A stretch of DNA of 64,000 nucleotides from Anatilimnocola aggregata (lineage in GTDB: Bacteria > Planctomycetota > Planctomycetia > Pirellulales > Pirellulaceae): NCBI RefSeq assembly GCF_007747655.1, contig NZ_CP036274.1, forward strand, positions 4,092,001-4,156,000, written 5' to 3'. Positions 54,674 through 62,952 of the stretch are shown here, piece by piece. A program made the position numbers and the translations under genes. Below the pieces are notes generated by a model. That model saw nothing but the letters and a program-made list of their open reading frames with translations, did not search any database and had not been told where the DNA came from. Positions within the stretch are counted from its first letter, which is position 1. Each line of letters opens with the position of its first letter.

Positions 54674-56086
54674 TTACTGATCGGCCAGGAGTTGCTCGAT
54701 CGCCCGCTTGGCTTCGGCCACTTGCGGCTCTAGCTTGCGCCGGGTGGCTTCATCGGCACCGGCGACCGAACGGGTAATTTCCGCCAGTCGCGCGCTGTAG
54801 CGATCCTTCCGCCCGACCGCCTTTAGTTCCGCAGCGACGCTGCCCATCTGGGTGAAGTCGCGCTTCAAAAGCGCTTCCTTCATTTGCAAAGCGAGAATTC
54901 CCTGCTTGGCCACCAGGTCGAGCAGATCGTCATTGAGTTCCGCTAAGGCTGCCGCCAGTTCCAGGCGACGGCGATCGCTGGCCAGGGCCAATTGCAGGCG
55001 GCTTTGTAGCCCCGCGATGAACGGAACGCTCACCAGTTCTTCGCCACCATGCTTGACCGTCAGCCGTTGCAGGCCGGTGGTCGTTGGCGGAATGATTAAT
55101 TCTCCGTTGCGGTCGCTCGCTCCCAGGCGAGGCTTCTCCGCACTGACATTCGAAGTAGCCAGCGCCTGTGCGATCACTTCATAGCCTTCTAGCGGCTGCG
55201 CCGAAGTCGCTTCGTCGACCAGTTTGACTGTGGTCACCGCACTTCCCTGCGAGATGCCCAGCGCCAGCCGCACTTGCCGCGGATGGTACTCCGGCAAGAT
55301 GGTCCCGCGCAGGCCGGTGTGCAACTTGGCGCGGAAGTTCGCCCGCTTCGTTCCCGTTGTAACCACCGTGCTCATTTGTGGCGCGAGATAAGTCCACGGC
55401 ACGAGCACCGCCGTGCCACTGGGTGCCTGCTGTTCGCCAGCGCGCGCGAGAATGAAGGGACGGAAGGCGGGCGTTGAGCCAATGGTGAGATACGTCCCGT
55501 CGCGGCGCGGAATGTTGCCAGCTTTTAACTTGAGGGTGACCTTATCTTGATCGACCGCATCGATGCGCGCGAGGGGCGCGAACGCGGCAACGATGGCCGC
55601 ACTAGCTTCGGCGGGCAGGCGACCGACTTGCTGTGTAGTCCGCACCACAGGCACATTCCACGCCTGGCAGGTGACGTCCCATTCGCGGGCACAAATGTCG
55701 ATCTTCCCACCTTGTTCACGCACGGTGACCAGCAGCACTTTGTCGGGCCCGCTCTTGTCATTAGCGGGAAATTGGAGCGGCAGCGCGTCGACGTCGATCA
55801 GCGTCAGTAGCAAGTGGCTCCGCAGCGCGGCGAACTTGTCTGCAGCGGATACTTGCCAGGGGCCACCCAGCGTGGCGTTCGCTTGGGCGATCAACTGCGC
55901 TTGCAAAGCGGCCTCGACGTTCGGCAGCAGTCGCGCCGAGGGCTCAACGAAAACGGCCAGCTGAATATGATAGGGCGTCAGTTCCCAACTTGTCGCGACT
56001 TCTGCTGCAGTCCCCTGTGCACGCGTCGCGCTCAGCGGCGAGAGGCCGATGAGGGCAAACGCGATCATCGTAACAAGCAACTTCAT
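54674..56086 (-). CDS. exported protein of unknown function, last gene of envelope operon
   Basis: A 470-residue exported protein starting at ATG 56086 (signal peptide 1-26), 4 bases after the stop of the upstream gene. The longer open frame to 56440 is a shadow of that gene. Residues about 35-330 are mixed beta-rich with no recognised domain; a carboxypeptidase-regulatory/Ig-like region with DRNGELIIPPTTTGLQRLTV appears at about 320-350. The C-terminal 100 residues are helical and charged (coiled coil likely). Its place as last gene of a five-gene operon suggests an envelope complex subunit. Confidence 0.75.
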   Translation of the reverse strand: MKLLVTMIAFALIGLSPLSATRAQGTAAEVATSWELTPYHIQLAVFVEPSARLLPNVEAALQAQLIAQANATLGGPWQVSAADKFAALRSHLLLTLIDVDALPLQFPANDKSGPDKVLLVTVREQGGKIDICAREWDVTCQAWNVPVVRTTQQVGRLPAEASAAIVAAFAPLARIDAVDQDKVTLKLKAGNIPRRDGTYLTIGSTPAFRPFILARAGEQQAPSGTAVLVPWTYLAPQMSTVVTTGTKRANFRAKLHTGLRGTILPEYHPRQVRLALGISQGSAVTTVKLVDEATSAQPLEGYEVIAQALATSNVSAEKPRLGASDRNGELIIPPTTTGLQRLTVKHGGEELVSVPFIAGLQSRLQLALASDRRRLELAAALAELNDDLLDLVAKQGILALQMKEALLKRDFTQMGSVAAELKAVGRKDRYSARLAEITRSVAGADEATRRKLEPQVAEAKRAIEQLLADQ

Positions 56087-56090
56087 CCGA

Positions 56091-58307
56091 TCACTCCTGC
56101 GGCTTTTGCCAGGCGATCTGCCACCGCTGCACATCTTCGTACAACGACACTGGACGATCGGCCAGCCCCTTGAGGCTCGAGTGAACAACCAGGTGATTTG
56201 TCGTCTGCCAGAGCGGAATGACAGGTAACTCGGCTGCTGCCAGGCGATGCATGGCGCGGAGGCGAGCCGTTGCCGACGGCCAATCGGCGGCCGCATCGAG
56301 ACTGCGCAAATGTTCCAGCATGAGGGGCGAACAAGCGCCGGTGAGACCACCGGGACCGAGCAGCGCCCAGGCATCGACCAGCGGCTCTTGAATGGCAACT
56401 TCGACGTAACGCAGGTCGGCATCGGTCGCTGCTTCGTCACCTTCGATCTGCTTGAGCGTTACCGGTTGACCGATGCGCGCCAGCTGACGAGCGATCGACT
56501 CGCAAGCGATCTTGGCCGTGGGTTGGTCATCGTGCGCAAGCACGAGTGGGGGCACAATCGCCGCGGGCTTGCCGCCGGTCGCTTCGCCGCGCGCAACTTC
56601 CAGCAGCATAATCGCCAGACTCGGATCGTACGCGCGGGGCTTCACTTCGGCGTTGTATGCATAGCTCCAAGCTTCGCGCTCTGCTCCCAGGGGGAATGGC
56701 CCGCTGATTACTTCGCAGCCGGGGATCTGTTGTTCGACGAGCAGGCCTTGCTTCAGAATCGATTCGCGGTCGAGCGCGTACAAGAGCGCGCGGCGAAACG
56801 TACGACTGGCGAGTAACTGCTTGTTGGGGTTGGGAATCAACAGATGCACCGTCGGAATCGCGTACGGCACGACGCGCACATCGCTCATCGTGCGCAGTCG
56901 CCGCAACTCCCACGGAGGGACGCGATCGAGCAAACTGATCTGCCCGCGGCGCAGCGCCAATAGTGCGGGAGTGGCATCTGCAAACGTCCGCTCGCGGATG
57001 ATCTGCGGCGCGGCATTCGCTGCTGAAGCTGTGCCATTCATTTGATACGTCCGCAGCGGGAACGAATCGTCGGCGATTTTATATTGCCCCGTCATGGCAG
57101 GCGATTCTTGCTCAGTGGTAACCAACTGCTGAGTGCAGAATCGCAGCCAGGCTCCTGGTCGCAACTGCGGCTGCTGAAACTCAATCAGCAAATCCTGCGC
57201 GTTTCGCGCGCGAATGGCCGAGACGAACGGCTTCGCTTCGTCGCTTGGTTTCAGACACCGCGCAAGTTCCACCGCGGATGCACCTTCAGCCAGGCGGATG
57301 AGGAACTGCTGCGTGTCCGCCTGCGGTACGATCTGGCCAAATTCCGAACGATATGTCAGTCCCTTTTCGCTATCGACCATATTGACCAGCGGAGTCGCCA
57401 CCAGTTGATTGGCTCGCCGCGCGGGCCACGAAGCCAACGCATTCTCAGTGGCAGGCAACGAAGACGAAGCACCGATGACACCGATCGTCACGACCGGATA
57501 GCGCCCGTGAATCTGCTGCGAGAGGGGACTTCCGCCGGCTACGCGCGGCCAGACATCGAGCGCCTGGCTGCACAACCGGTGGGCGTCGCTCCACCGATTG
57601 GCGACCGACGCTGCTTGCGCCTGCGCGAGTAGTTGCTCGGCCTGCTGTTGCAATTGCGTGTGGAACGGAGCACTTACGGTGGCCCCCGCTTCCGGAAAGC
57701 GCTTGGCAAGTGAAGTCAAAAGCCCGCGCGCGCCGCGGTAGTTCCCTGCTGCGATTCGCGCTTTCACTAATTCGCTCGTGGTCCGTTCGAAGGCGGTGGA
57801 GAGGCCCGGGCGATTCGGGTTGCGGCGATGTAATTCGACCAGCAGGGCAAGCGTTTCGTCGGGTTTGCCTGCGCGAAAGCTGCCGCCAATCTGTTGCCAG
57901 AGGAACTTCTCAATCGCTTCGCCCAGCTTGGGAAGTTGCGGATACTTGGTTTCCAGAAAACGAAAGCTGGCCTGCGCTTCATCGTAGTGCCCCGCGGCCA
58001 CCTGCTGCTCCGCTTCGGCCAGCACACGCTCTTCGAACAATTTGACATCGACCACATTCAGCCAGGGAATGGCAAAGTTCTCGCCCGGGCGTTCGATCAT
58101 CTCCAGTTCGAGATCGCCGCGGCGATTGGCCACCGCGGGGACCTTGCGCTCGGGCAAATTCAGCGGCTTCACTTTCAACAGTGTGTTGCCGTTCGTCTCA
58201 TCGAGCTTCACCTCGTCGTACGGGGCTTGCAGGTACAACGGCTCGGCCGCCGTCGCCGATAGCGCTCCGAACAACATCAACAGCAGGGAAGTCAGTCGGT
58301 GATTCAT
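56091..58307 (-). CDS. ABC-type solute-binding (SBP family 5) protein with N-terminal helical repeats
   Basis: A 738-residue exported protein. The start ATG 58307 shares its ATGA with the stop of the upstream gene, so translation is coupled. Residues 1-20 are a signal peptide; about 90-260 form TPR-like helices (AEQQVAAGHYDEAQASFRFLE, AGKPDETLALLVELHRRNP); about 280-738 resemble family-5 extracellular solute-binding proteins, seen in SRTFRRALLYALDRESIL and RYVEVAIQEPLVDAWALLG. No permease or ATPase genes are near, so it may not be a classical importer. The fusion to a TPR region is unusual. Confidence 0.8.
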   Translation of the reverse strand: MNHRLTSLLLMLFGALSATAAEPLYLQAPYDEVKLDETNGNTLLKVKPLNLPERKVPAVANRRGDLELEMIERPGENFAIPWLNVVDVKLFEERVLAEAEQQVAAGHYDEAQASFRFLETKYPQLPKLGEAIEKFLWQQIGGSFRAGKPDETLALLVELHRRNPNRPGLSTAFERTTSELVKARIAAGNYRGARGLLTSLAKRFPEAGATVSAPFHTQLQQQAEQLLAQAQAASVANRWSDAHRLCSQALDVWPRVAGGSPLSQQIHGRYPVVTIGVIGASSSLPATENALASWPARRANQLVATPLVNMVDSEKGLTYRSEFGQIVPQADTQQFLIRLAEGASAVELARCLKPSDEAKPFVSAIRARNAQDLLIEFQQPQLRPGAWLRFCTQQLVTTEQESPAMTGQYKIADDSFPLRTYQMNGTASAANAAPQIIRERTFADATPALLALRRGQISLLDRVPPWELRRLRTMSDVRVVPYAIPTVHLLIPNPNKQLLASRTFRRALLYALDRESILKQGLLVEQQIPGCEVISGPFPLGAEREAWSYAYNAEVKPRAYDPSLAIMLLEVARGEATGGKPAAIVPPLVLAHDDQPTAKIACESIARQLARIGQPVTLKQIEGDEAATDADLRYVEVAIQEPLVDAWALLGPGGLTGACSPLMLEHLRSLDAAADWPSATARLRAMHRLAAAELPVIPLWQTTNHLVVHSSLKGLADRPVSLYEDVQRWQIAWQKPQE

Positions 58308-61300
58308 GGCTGGACCTGCTCGCGGGCCAGAGAAAGCTGCAACACCTGTCCGCTGGTCGCCGGTAGCCAGAGCGTATTGCCGGCCAGCAATGAAGTTCCT
58401 TGCAGCGGTTGACCACAATCGATGCTTTGCACCAGTTCGCCAGTCTCCGCGGCGCGTACTTCGACGACCCCACTTTGCGTTAGTAGCAACCAATGGGTTC
58501 CGTGAACCAGCGGCGTGCCAATGAATGGGCCATGCGTCAGCGTCATTCGCCAGCGGCGCGAACCATCGGCCTGCAGACACTGCAACTCATCGCGGCTGGT
58601 GGCGAAGAGAATGGCGTCGCCCAGCGCGTGAGGACCGAAGCTGAGGCGAGCCCCAGACAGATTCGTCTCTGGCCCCGGCGTGAGGTCGGGAAGCAGGAAC
58701 TGACGAAGAGTGCCGCCGAGTTCGCTGACAAACAGTGACGAACCGACGATCGCTGCTGGCGAGCTTGGCAGCCCGGAAAAATCGGCAGACTTGGTGGCCA
58801 AGGCAAACGGCGCGGCGAGAGGCTCGCCGGTTTGGGGATTCAAGCAGGCGATGGTCCCATCGGTCAGGGGCACCAGCAATTGCTGGCCGCAGAGCGCGGG
58901 CATTCCCGCGACGACCCCGGGAAGTTTCCTGGTGCGAGTCATTGGCGCAGTTCCGGTCGCTTCGGACGAATCAACCAGCGAGAGTTCGCTCTTACCAATC
59001 GCGAATAGTAGTAACTGTTTCTCATTGAGAGCGACCGCGCCCAGTTGATCCGCACGATGAATCGCAGAAGTGGCCGCCGTTGGGGAGGCGGGAATGTTCT
59101 GCCACGGAATGATGAGGGGGAGTGCCTCACCTGACGCGCGGCTGACCAGGCTCAAAGGGAGCGACAGTGGTACTTGCCAGCGCGGTGCGCCAGCGGCTGA
59201 ACTCACGGCTGTAGCCCAGGTGATTCCTTGCCCTGCGTCGTGATGCACGGCAATGGTGGTTTGGTTTTGGGACTGAGCCGCAGCGTCAAACGTGGCCGTG
59301 GTTACTGCTGACCAGGCTGGTTGGAGCTTTTTGTCTGCGCCGAGCGTAAGTTGTGAAAGGCCCTGGCCGGCGCACAACAGGCCGCCGCCACTGGCAGACA
59401 AGTAACATGCGACGGGCTCCGCAGTCGCCGGGCTGTGCGAACTGACCAGCTTCAGAGGCTCGCCTCCTTCGGTCGCAGCTTCGAGCACGTGAATCTTGCC
59501 CGCCAAGGTAGGAACAAGGAGCCGCGAACCGACAACCAGCAGCGGAGTGCTTACGTTGCCGTCTACGCGCTGCGACTTCGTCTCAGCTGAACTGCCGGTC
59601 AAGGAGATTGAATTCAACTTAGTCTGATTGCCCACGTTCTCGGCCATCACAAGGCGGCTAAGAAATTCAAGGGGCGGGTCGACGATACTCCCCGCATCGT
59701 GCCCCAAGTAAACAGCGCGCTGGCAATTGAGATCAGCAGCATTCAGGACGTAGAGCAAGCCTTCATTGGCAACCTGAATCAATTGCTGGCCATCGGCCGT
59801 GGCCTGCAGACCAAGCGTCACCGTTTGTGGCAACTGAGCGTGCGCCAGGAGTTCGCCGCTGGCGGCATCAAAGCAATTCAGTTCGCCGGTGCTGAGAGAA
59901 ACATAGGCTTTGCCCTCGACCACAAGTGGCGCGCCTACCGGATCACTGGCCAGCGGTTGTCGCCAGGCGAGCTGGCCTGTTTGTGTGCTGACTTGCAGCA
60001 GTTCGCGGCGCGCGAAATCGACCAGCAAGCTGCTGCCGCTCGTTTGCGGGAAGGAAGCGACGTTCGCCGGACAACCCAGGTAACGACTCCAACGCACATC
60101 GCCGGTGGATTCATCGAGCGCGTAGATAGTGCCACCCGCCACCACAGTAACAACGGTGCCATTCGCGACACCGCTCGCTTGTCCCGTCAGTTGTTGCCAA
60201 GGAATTGTGTTGAGGACCGCCGACTTCGCAGCCGCCGTCTCAGCAGGACGTTTGTCGCCGGAGCTCTTCACCGCACGCTGCGCGGCTTCGGCCAGTGGTG
60301 CCGCCAGTTCCTGCCAGAATGGCTCGCTCGCAACTTCTGGAAAGTGAAGCAAGAGCGTGCTTCGCGCCGCGAGTGCGCCCTGCACATCGCCGGCCGCCAG
60401 CTTTGTGGTAATGGTCTGCCGGGCTTGCTCGCGGGCTTGGGCCCGGAGTTCATCGCGGGCGATGAACTGCAGGCTTTCTTCGATCTCGGCCAACTTTTGC
60501 CAGGGGCGGAGATTGGCCGGCAGCAGGCGAGCATCGTTGCAAAGGGCGAGGGAAGCGCGAACCGAGGCAGCCGACGCTTGCCGCTCGTCAGCCGACTTCG
60601 CTTGCAGCAGTTGCGCGCCGAAGTACTCGGTCAGCGGCAGCAACAAGGGAGCAAGTTCGGTGTGAATTTGCGCGGCAGCTGATTCGCTGGCGAGGGTACC
60701 GGCCTCTTGCTGCATGGCCGTGAGCAGTCGCGGCCAATCGGGGGGCGAACTGTGGGCCGCATGAATGGCTGCCATGCTGCGGTGAACCTTGGCCAGCGAC
60801 GCCTGGTCGTGGTTCGGAAATGTCTTCAGCAGTTGATCGTACTTCGGGATCGCCGCCGCGTACTGCTTTTCTTGATACGCCTGCTCGGCAGCTGCGAATT
60901 CTTCCTGCCCACTACCGCGCGGCCACAAGAACAGGGCGAGCCCGACAATGACTACCAGCAACGCGACGCTGCCAATGCCAATTCCCACCCAAAGCGTTTG
61001 CCGATTTTCAGTGGCCACTGCGATTGCAGTAGGTGCGGCCGGCGCAGGTTGCGTGCCAGACCCTGGCTTGGCAGCGGGTGGTGGAGCAGAGAGTGAGTTG
61101 AGGTCGGCAGGAGTGGCAAAAGGATCGAGCGCCGCGGAACCAAGGGGATTGTCATTGTTGAGTGAATCGAGCGATTCAAGTGAATCAAGGCCGGCTGAGC
61201 CCAGATCGTCGAGTGCGGTTAAATCATCCAGTCCACTGGCAGCTGGCGCGGGTGCTGATAGGGGAGCAACCGGTATCGCGGGCTTATTCGCCGGTGCAGG

Positions 61301-62017
61301 TTTAGCCGCTGGCGCAGTGGCTGGCTTGGATGCGGACTTCGCCGGTGTCGCAGCGGGGGTTGGTTCTGATAAATCGTCGAGCGGCGCCAGCCCCAGATCA
61401 TCCAGCGCGATGGGTGTGACGGTGGGTGCAAGTGCTGGCTTCGCGGGTATAGTCTTCGCCGGGGCGGCCGGCGCTTTGCTAACAGCAGAAGCAGCCTTGG
61501 CAGGAGTCGCCGGCAACTCGGGCAGGTCGTCCAGCGGCGCGAGGCCCAGATCATCGAGCGCGAAAGGAGTGTCAGCTGGCGCTTTAACAACGGCTGGGGC
61601 AGGTTTGGCCCCGGCAGGTTTAGCAGGTGCAGCGACCGCTTGATTCACAGCCGGCTTGGCGGGCCCCTTGGCGGGCGGTTCTGGCAGATCGTCCAGCGGC
61701 GCAAGGCCAAGGTCGTCAAGTGCGGAACTGCTATGCACCGGCGCAGCTGCCGGTTTCTGAATGGCCGACGCACCAGCGGGCTTGGTTGCCGGCGCGGGTG
61801 CGGCGGGCTTTGGCGCTGCGCTCGCGGTACCTCCCGCATCGAGCAAGCGGTACGCTTGGTTGGGGGTCAAATGGCCTTTATCGACGAGCAGTTTGGCGAT
61901 TGTCGCGGGCACAATCGGTTGCTTAGCGGCCGCGACTTGCCGGCGCAAACTGGCAACAATCTCCGGCGGCGCGAGTCCCCCTTGTTCCAACTTCTGCAAA
62001 AATACTTCGCTGGTCAT
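58304..62017 (-). CDS. membrane-anchored LDDL-repeat / TPR / PQQ-propeller protein
   Basis: A 1237-residue protein. Residues 1-60 form a small helical domain (FLQKLEQGGLAPPEIVASL, LLVDKGHLTPNQAYRLLD) like N-termini I recall from planctomycete Ser/Thr kinases. Then a long Ala/Pro/Lys-rich region carries ALDDLGLAPLDDL-type repeats at residues 99, 153 and 204 and a degenerate fourth at 263. One membrane helix (343-365) separates it from an exported part with a TPR-like helical stretch (about 372-590) and a PQQ-like propeller (about 600-1237). No kinase domain is present. The LDDL repeats should face the cytoplasm and may bind a partner. Confidence 0.8.
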   Translation of the reverse strand: MTSEVFLQKLEQGGLAPPEIVASLRRQVAAAKQPIVPATIAKLLVDKGHLTPNQAYRLLDAGGTASAAPKPAAPAPATKPAGASAIQKPAAAPVHSSSALDDLGLAPLDDLPEPPAKGPAKPAVNQAVAAPAKPAGAKPAPAVVKAPADTPFALDDLGLAPLDDLPELPATPAKAASAVSKAPAAPAKTIPAKPALAPTVTPIALDDLGLAPLDDLSEPTPAATPAKSASKPATAPAAKPAPANKPAIPVAPLSAPAPAASGLDDLTALDDLGSAGLDSLESLDSLNNDNPLGSAALDPFATPADLNSLSAPPPAAKPGSGTQPAPAAPTAIAVATENRQTLWVGIGIGSVALLVVIVGLALFLWPRGSGQEEFAAAEQAYQEKQYAAAIPKYDQLLKTFPNHDQASLAKVHRSMAAIHAAHSSPPDWPRLLTAMQQEAGTLASESAAAQIHTELAPLLLPLTEYFGAQLLQAKSADERQASAASVRASLALCNDARLLPANLRPWQKLAEIEESLQFIARDELRAQAREQARQTITTKLAAGDVQGALAARSTLLLHFPEVASEPFWQELAAPLAEAAQRAVKSSGDKRPAETAAAKSAVLNTIPWQQLTGQASGVANGTVVTVVAGGTIYALDESTGDVRWSRYLGCPANVASFPQTSGSSLLVDFARRELLQVSTQTGQLAWRQPLASDPVGAPLVVEGKAYVSLSTGELNCFDAASGELLAHAQLPQTVTLGLQATADGQQLIQVANEGLLYVLNAADLNCQRAVYLGHDAGSIVDPPLEFLSRLVMAENVGNQTKLNSISLTGSSAETKSQRVDGNVSTPLLVVGSRLLVPTLAGKIHVLEAATEGGEPLKLVSSHSPATAEPVACYLSASGGGLLCAGQGLSQLTLGADKKLQPAWSAVTTATFDAAAQSQNQTTIAVHHDAGQGITWATAVSSAAGAPRWQVPLSLPLSLVSRASGEALPLIIPWQNIPASPTAATSAIHRADQLGAVALNEKQLLLFAIGKSELSLVDSSEATGTAPMTRTRKLPGVVAGMPALCGQQLLVPLTDGTIACLNPQTGEPLAAPFALATKSADFSGLPSSPAAIVGSSLFVSELGGTLRQFLLPDLTPGPETNLSGARLSFGPHALGDAILFATSRDELQCLQADGSRRWRMTLTHGPFIGTPLVHGTHWLLLTQSGVVEVRAAETGELVQSIDCGQPLQGTSLLAGNTLWLPATSGQVLQLSLAREQVQP

Positions 62018-62027
62018 GGCTGCTGGG

Positions 62028-62912
62028 TCACTCGCCTGTTTGATCGGTCACGACGAGGCGAAATTGATCCAGGCCAGCGGGCTGGATGCCGAAGACGGTG
62101 CGGCGAACCCGCGCGAATTGATTCACCTTCGCTTGCTCGCTTTCGACCCGCAGCAGTTCGGCTTCGAACTCCGGCGGACAAAAGTGAGCGAGGACTTTGC
62201 CCGCGGGATTCAGCCCCGCACGTTTGACGAGAATTTCGTCGGCTTCGTGCATCGGCCCGCGGTTCCAAATCAAATACATGCGCGTGTCGGCATTGCCGGG
62301 TGCTTCGCGGGTGGGTGGCTTGGGGTTCGAGAGATCGGTCAGATAGGTGACGTTCGGCGAGCCGCCAATTACGCCCAGTTCGATCCCGAAAAAGTCGAGC
62401 TGCCGGGCGTAAGTTTCGATGGTCGTGCCGGTCGGGAACCGCAACTCCCAGCGCTCATGATTGGGCAACTCCAGCCCACTCACTTCGTTCGTCCCGCCGC
62501 CGCGCACAATGTACGGTGGTGGCGCGGCCACTTCACCAGCACCGACGAAGTTGCGCGCTTGCATACGCAGCGTCGCGCTCATCACCTTGCCGATCACTTC
62601 GGGCGTATCGCTGGCTGAAGATTGCTTCGTGTCATCGCCGCTCAGGACAAACGCTGGCAATGCCGGCGGTGGTCCAGGTTCGGCAGCGACGGGAAGTGAA
62701 TCGGCGGCGGATGTAGTTGTTGGAGATGAACTAAAGCGGTAGCTGGCGACCACGCCCCCCACGACGATCAACAGCACGACACCCACCGCGCCGATGATGA
62801 GCAGAAATCGATTCGACTTCGCGGGCGCGACTGCTGGAGCACTTGGTTCCGCCGCAACGGAAGTAACCGGCTGCGAAGGTTGGGTGTCAGCGAGAGGAGT
62901 GCCGGAAGTCAT
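62028..62912 (-). CDS. single-pass membrane protein with exported domain
   Basis: A 294-residue protein starting at ATG 62912. A cytoplasmic Pro/Ala/Ser-rich N-terminus (1-34), one membrane helix (about 36-58), a Ser/Thr/Pro-rich linker, then an exported domain (about 110-294) with WELRFPTGTTIETYARQLDFFGIELGV and RRTVFGIQPAGLDQFRLVV. No family is recognised, but similar proteins recur in planctomycetes. It lies 10 bases upstream of the LDDL-repeat gene and 40 bases downstream of the next, in one operon. Confidence 0.75.
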   Translation of the reverse strand: MTSGTPLADTQPSQPVTSVAAEPSAPAVAPAKSNRFLLIIGAVGVVLLIVVGGVVASYRFSSSPTTTSAADSLPVAAEPGPPPALPAFVLSGDDTKQSSASDTPEVIGKVMSATLRMQARNFVGAGEVAAPPPYIVRGGGTNEVSGLELPNHERWELRFPTGTTIETYARQLDFFGIELGVIGGSPNVTYLTDLSNPKPPTREAPGNADTRMYLIWNRGPMHEADEILVKRAGLNPAGKVLAHFCPPEFEAELLRVESEQAKVNQFARVRRTVFGIQPAGLDQFRLVVTDQTGE

Positions 62913-62952
62913 AAGAGAGAGTCGCAGGCAGACGGGTGCATTTCGGAAGGGG

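Noticed and set aside
54674-56440. longer form of the last operon gene beginning at 56440
   Set aside because: The first 118 codons overlap the solute-binding gene and lack family-like sequence; the signal peptide begins at ATG 56086.
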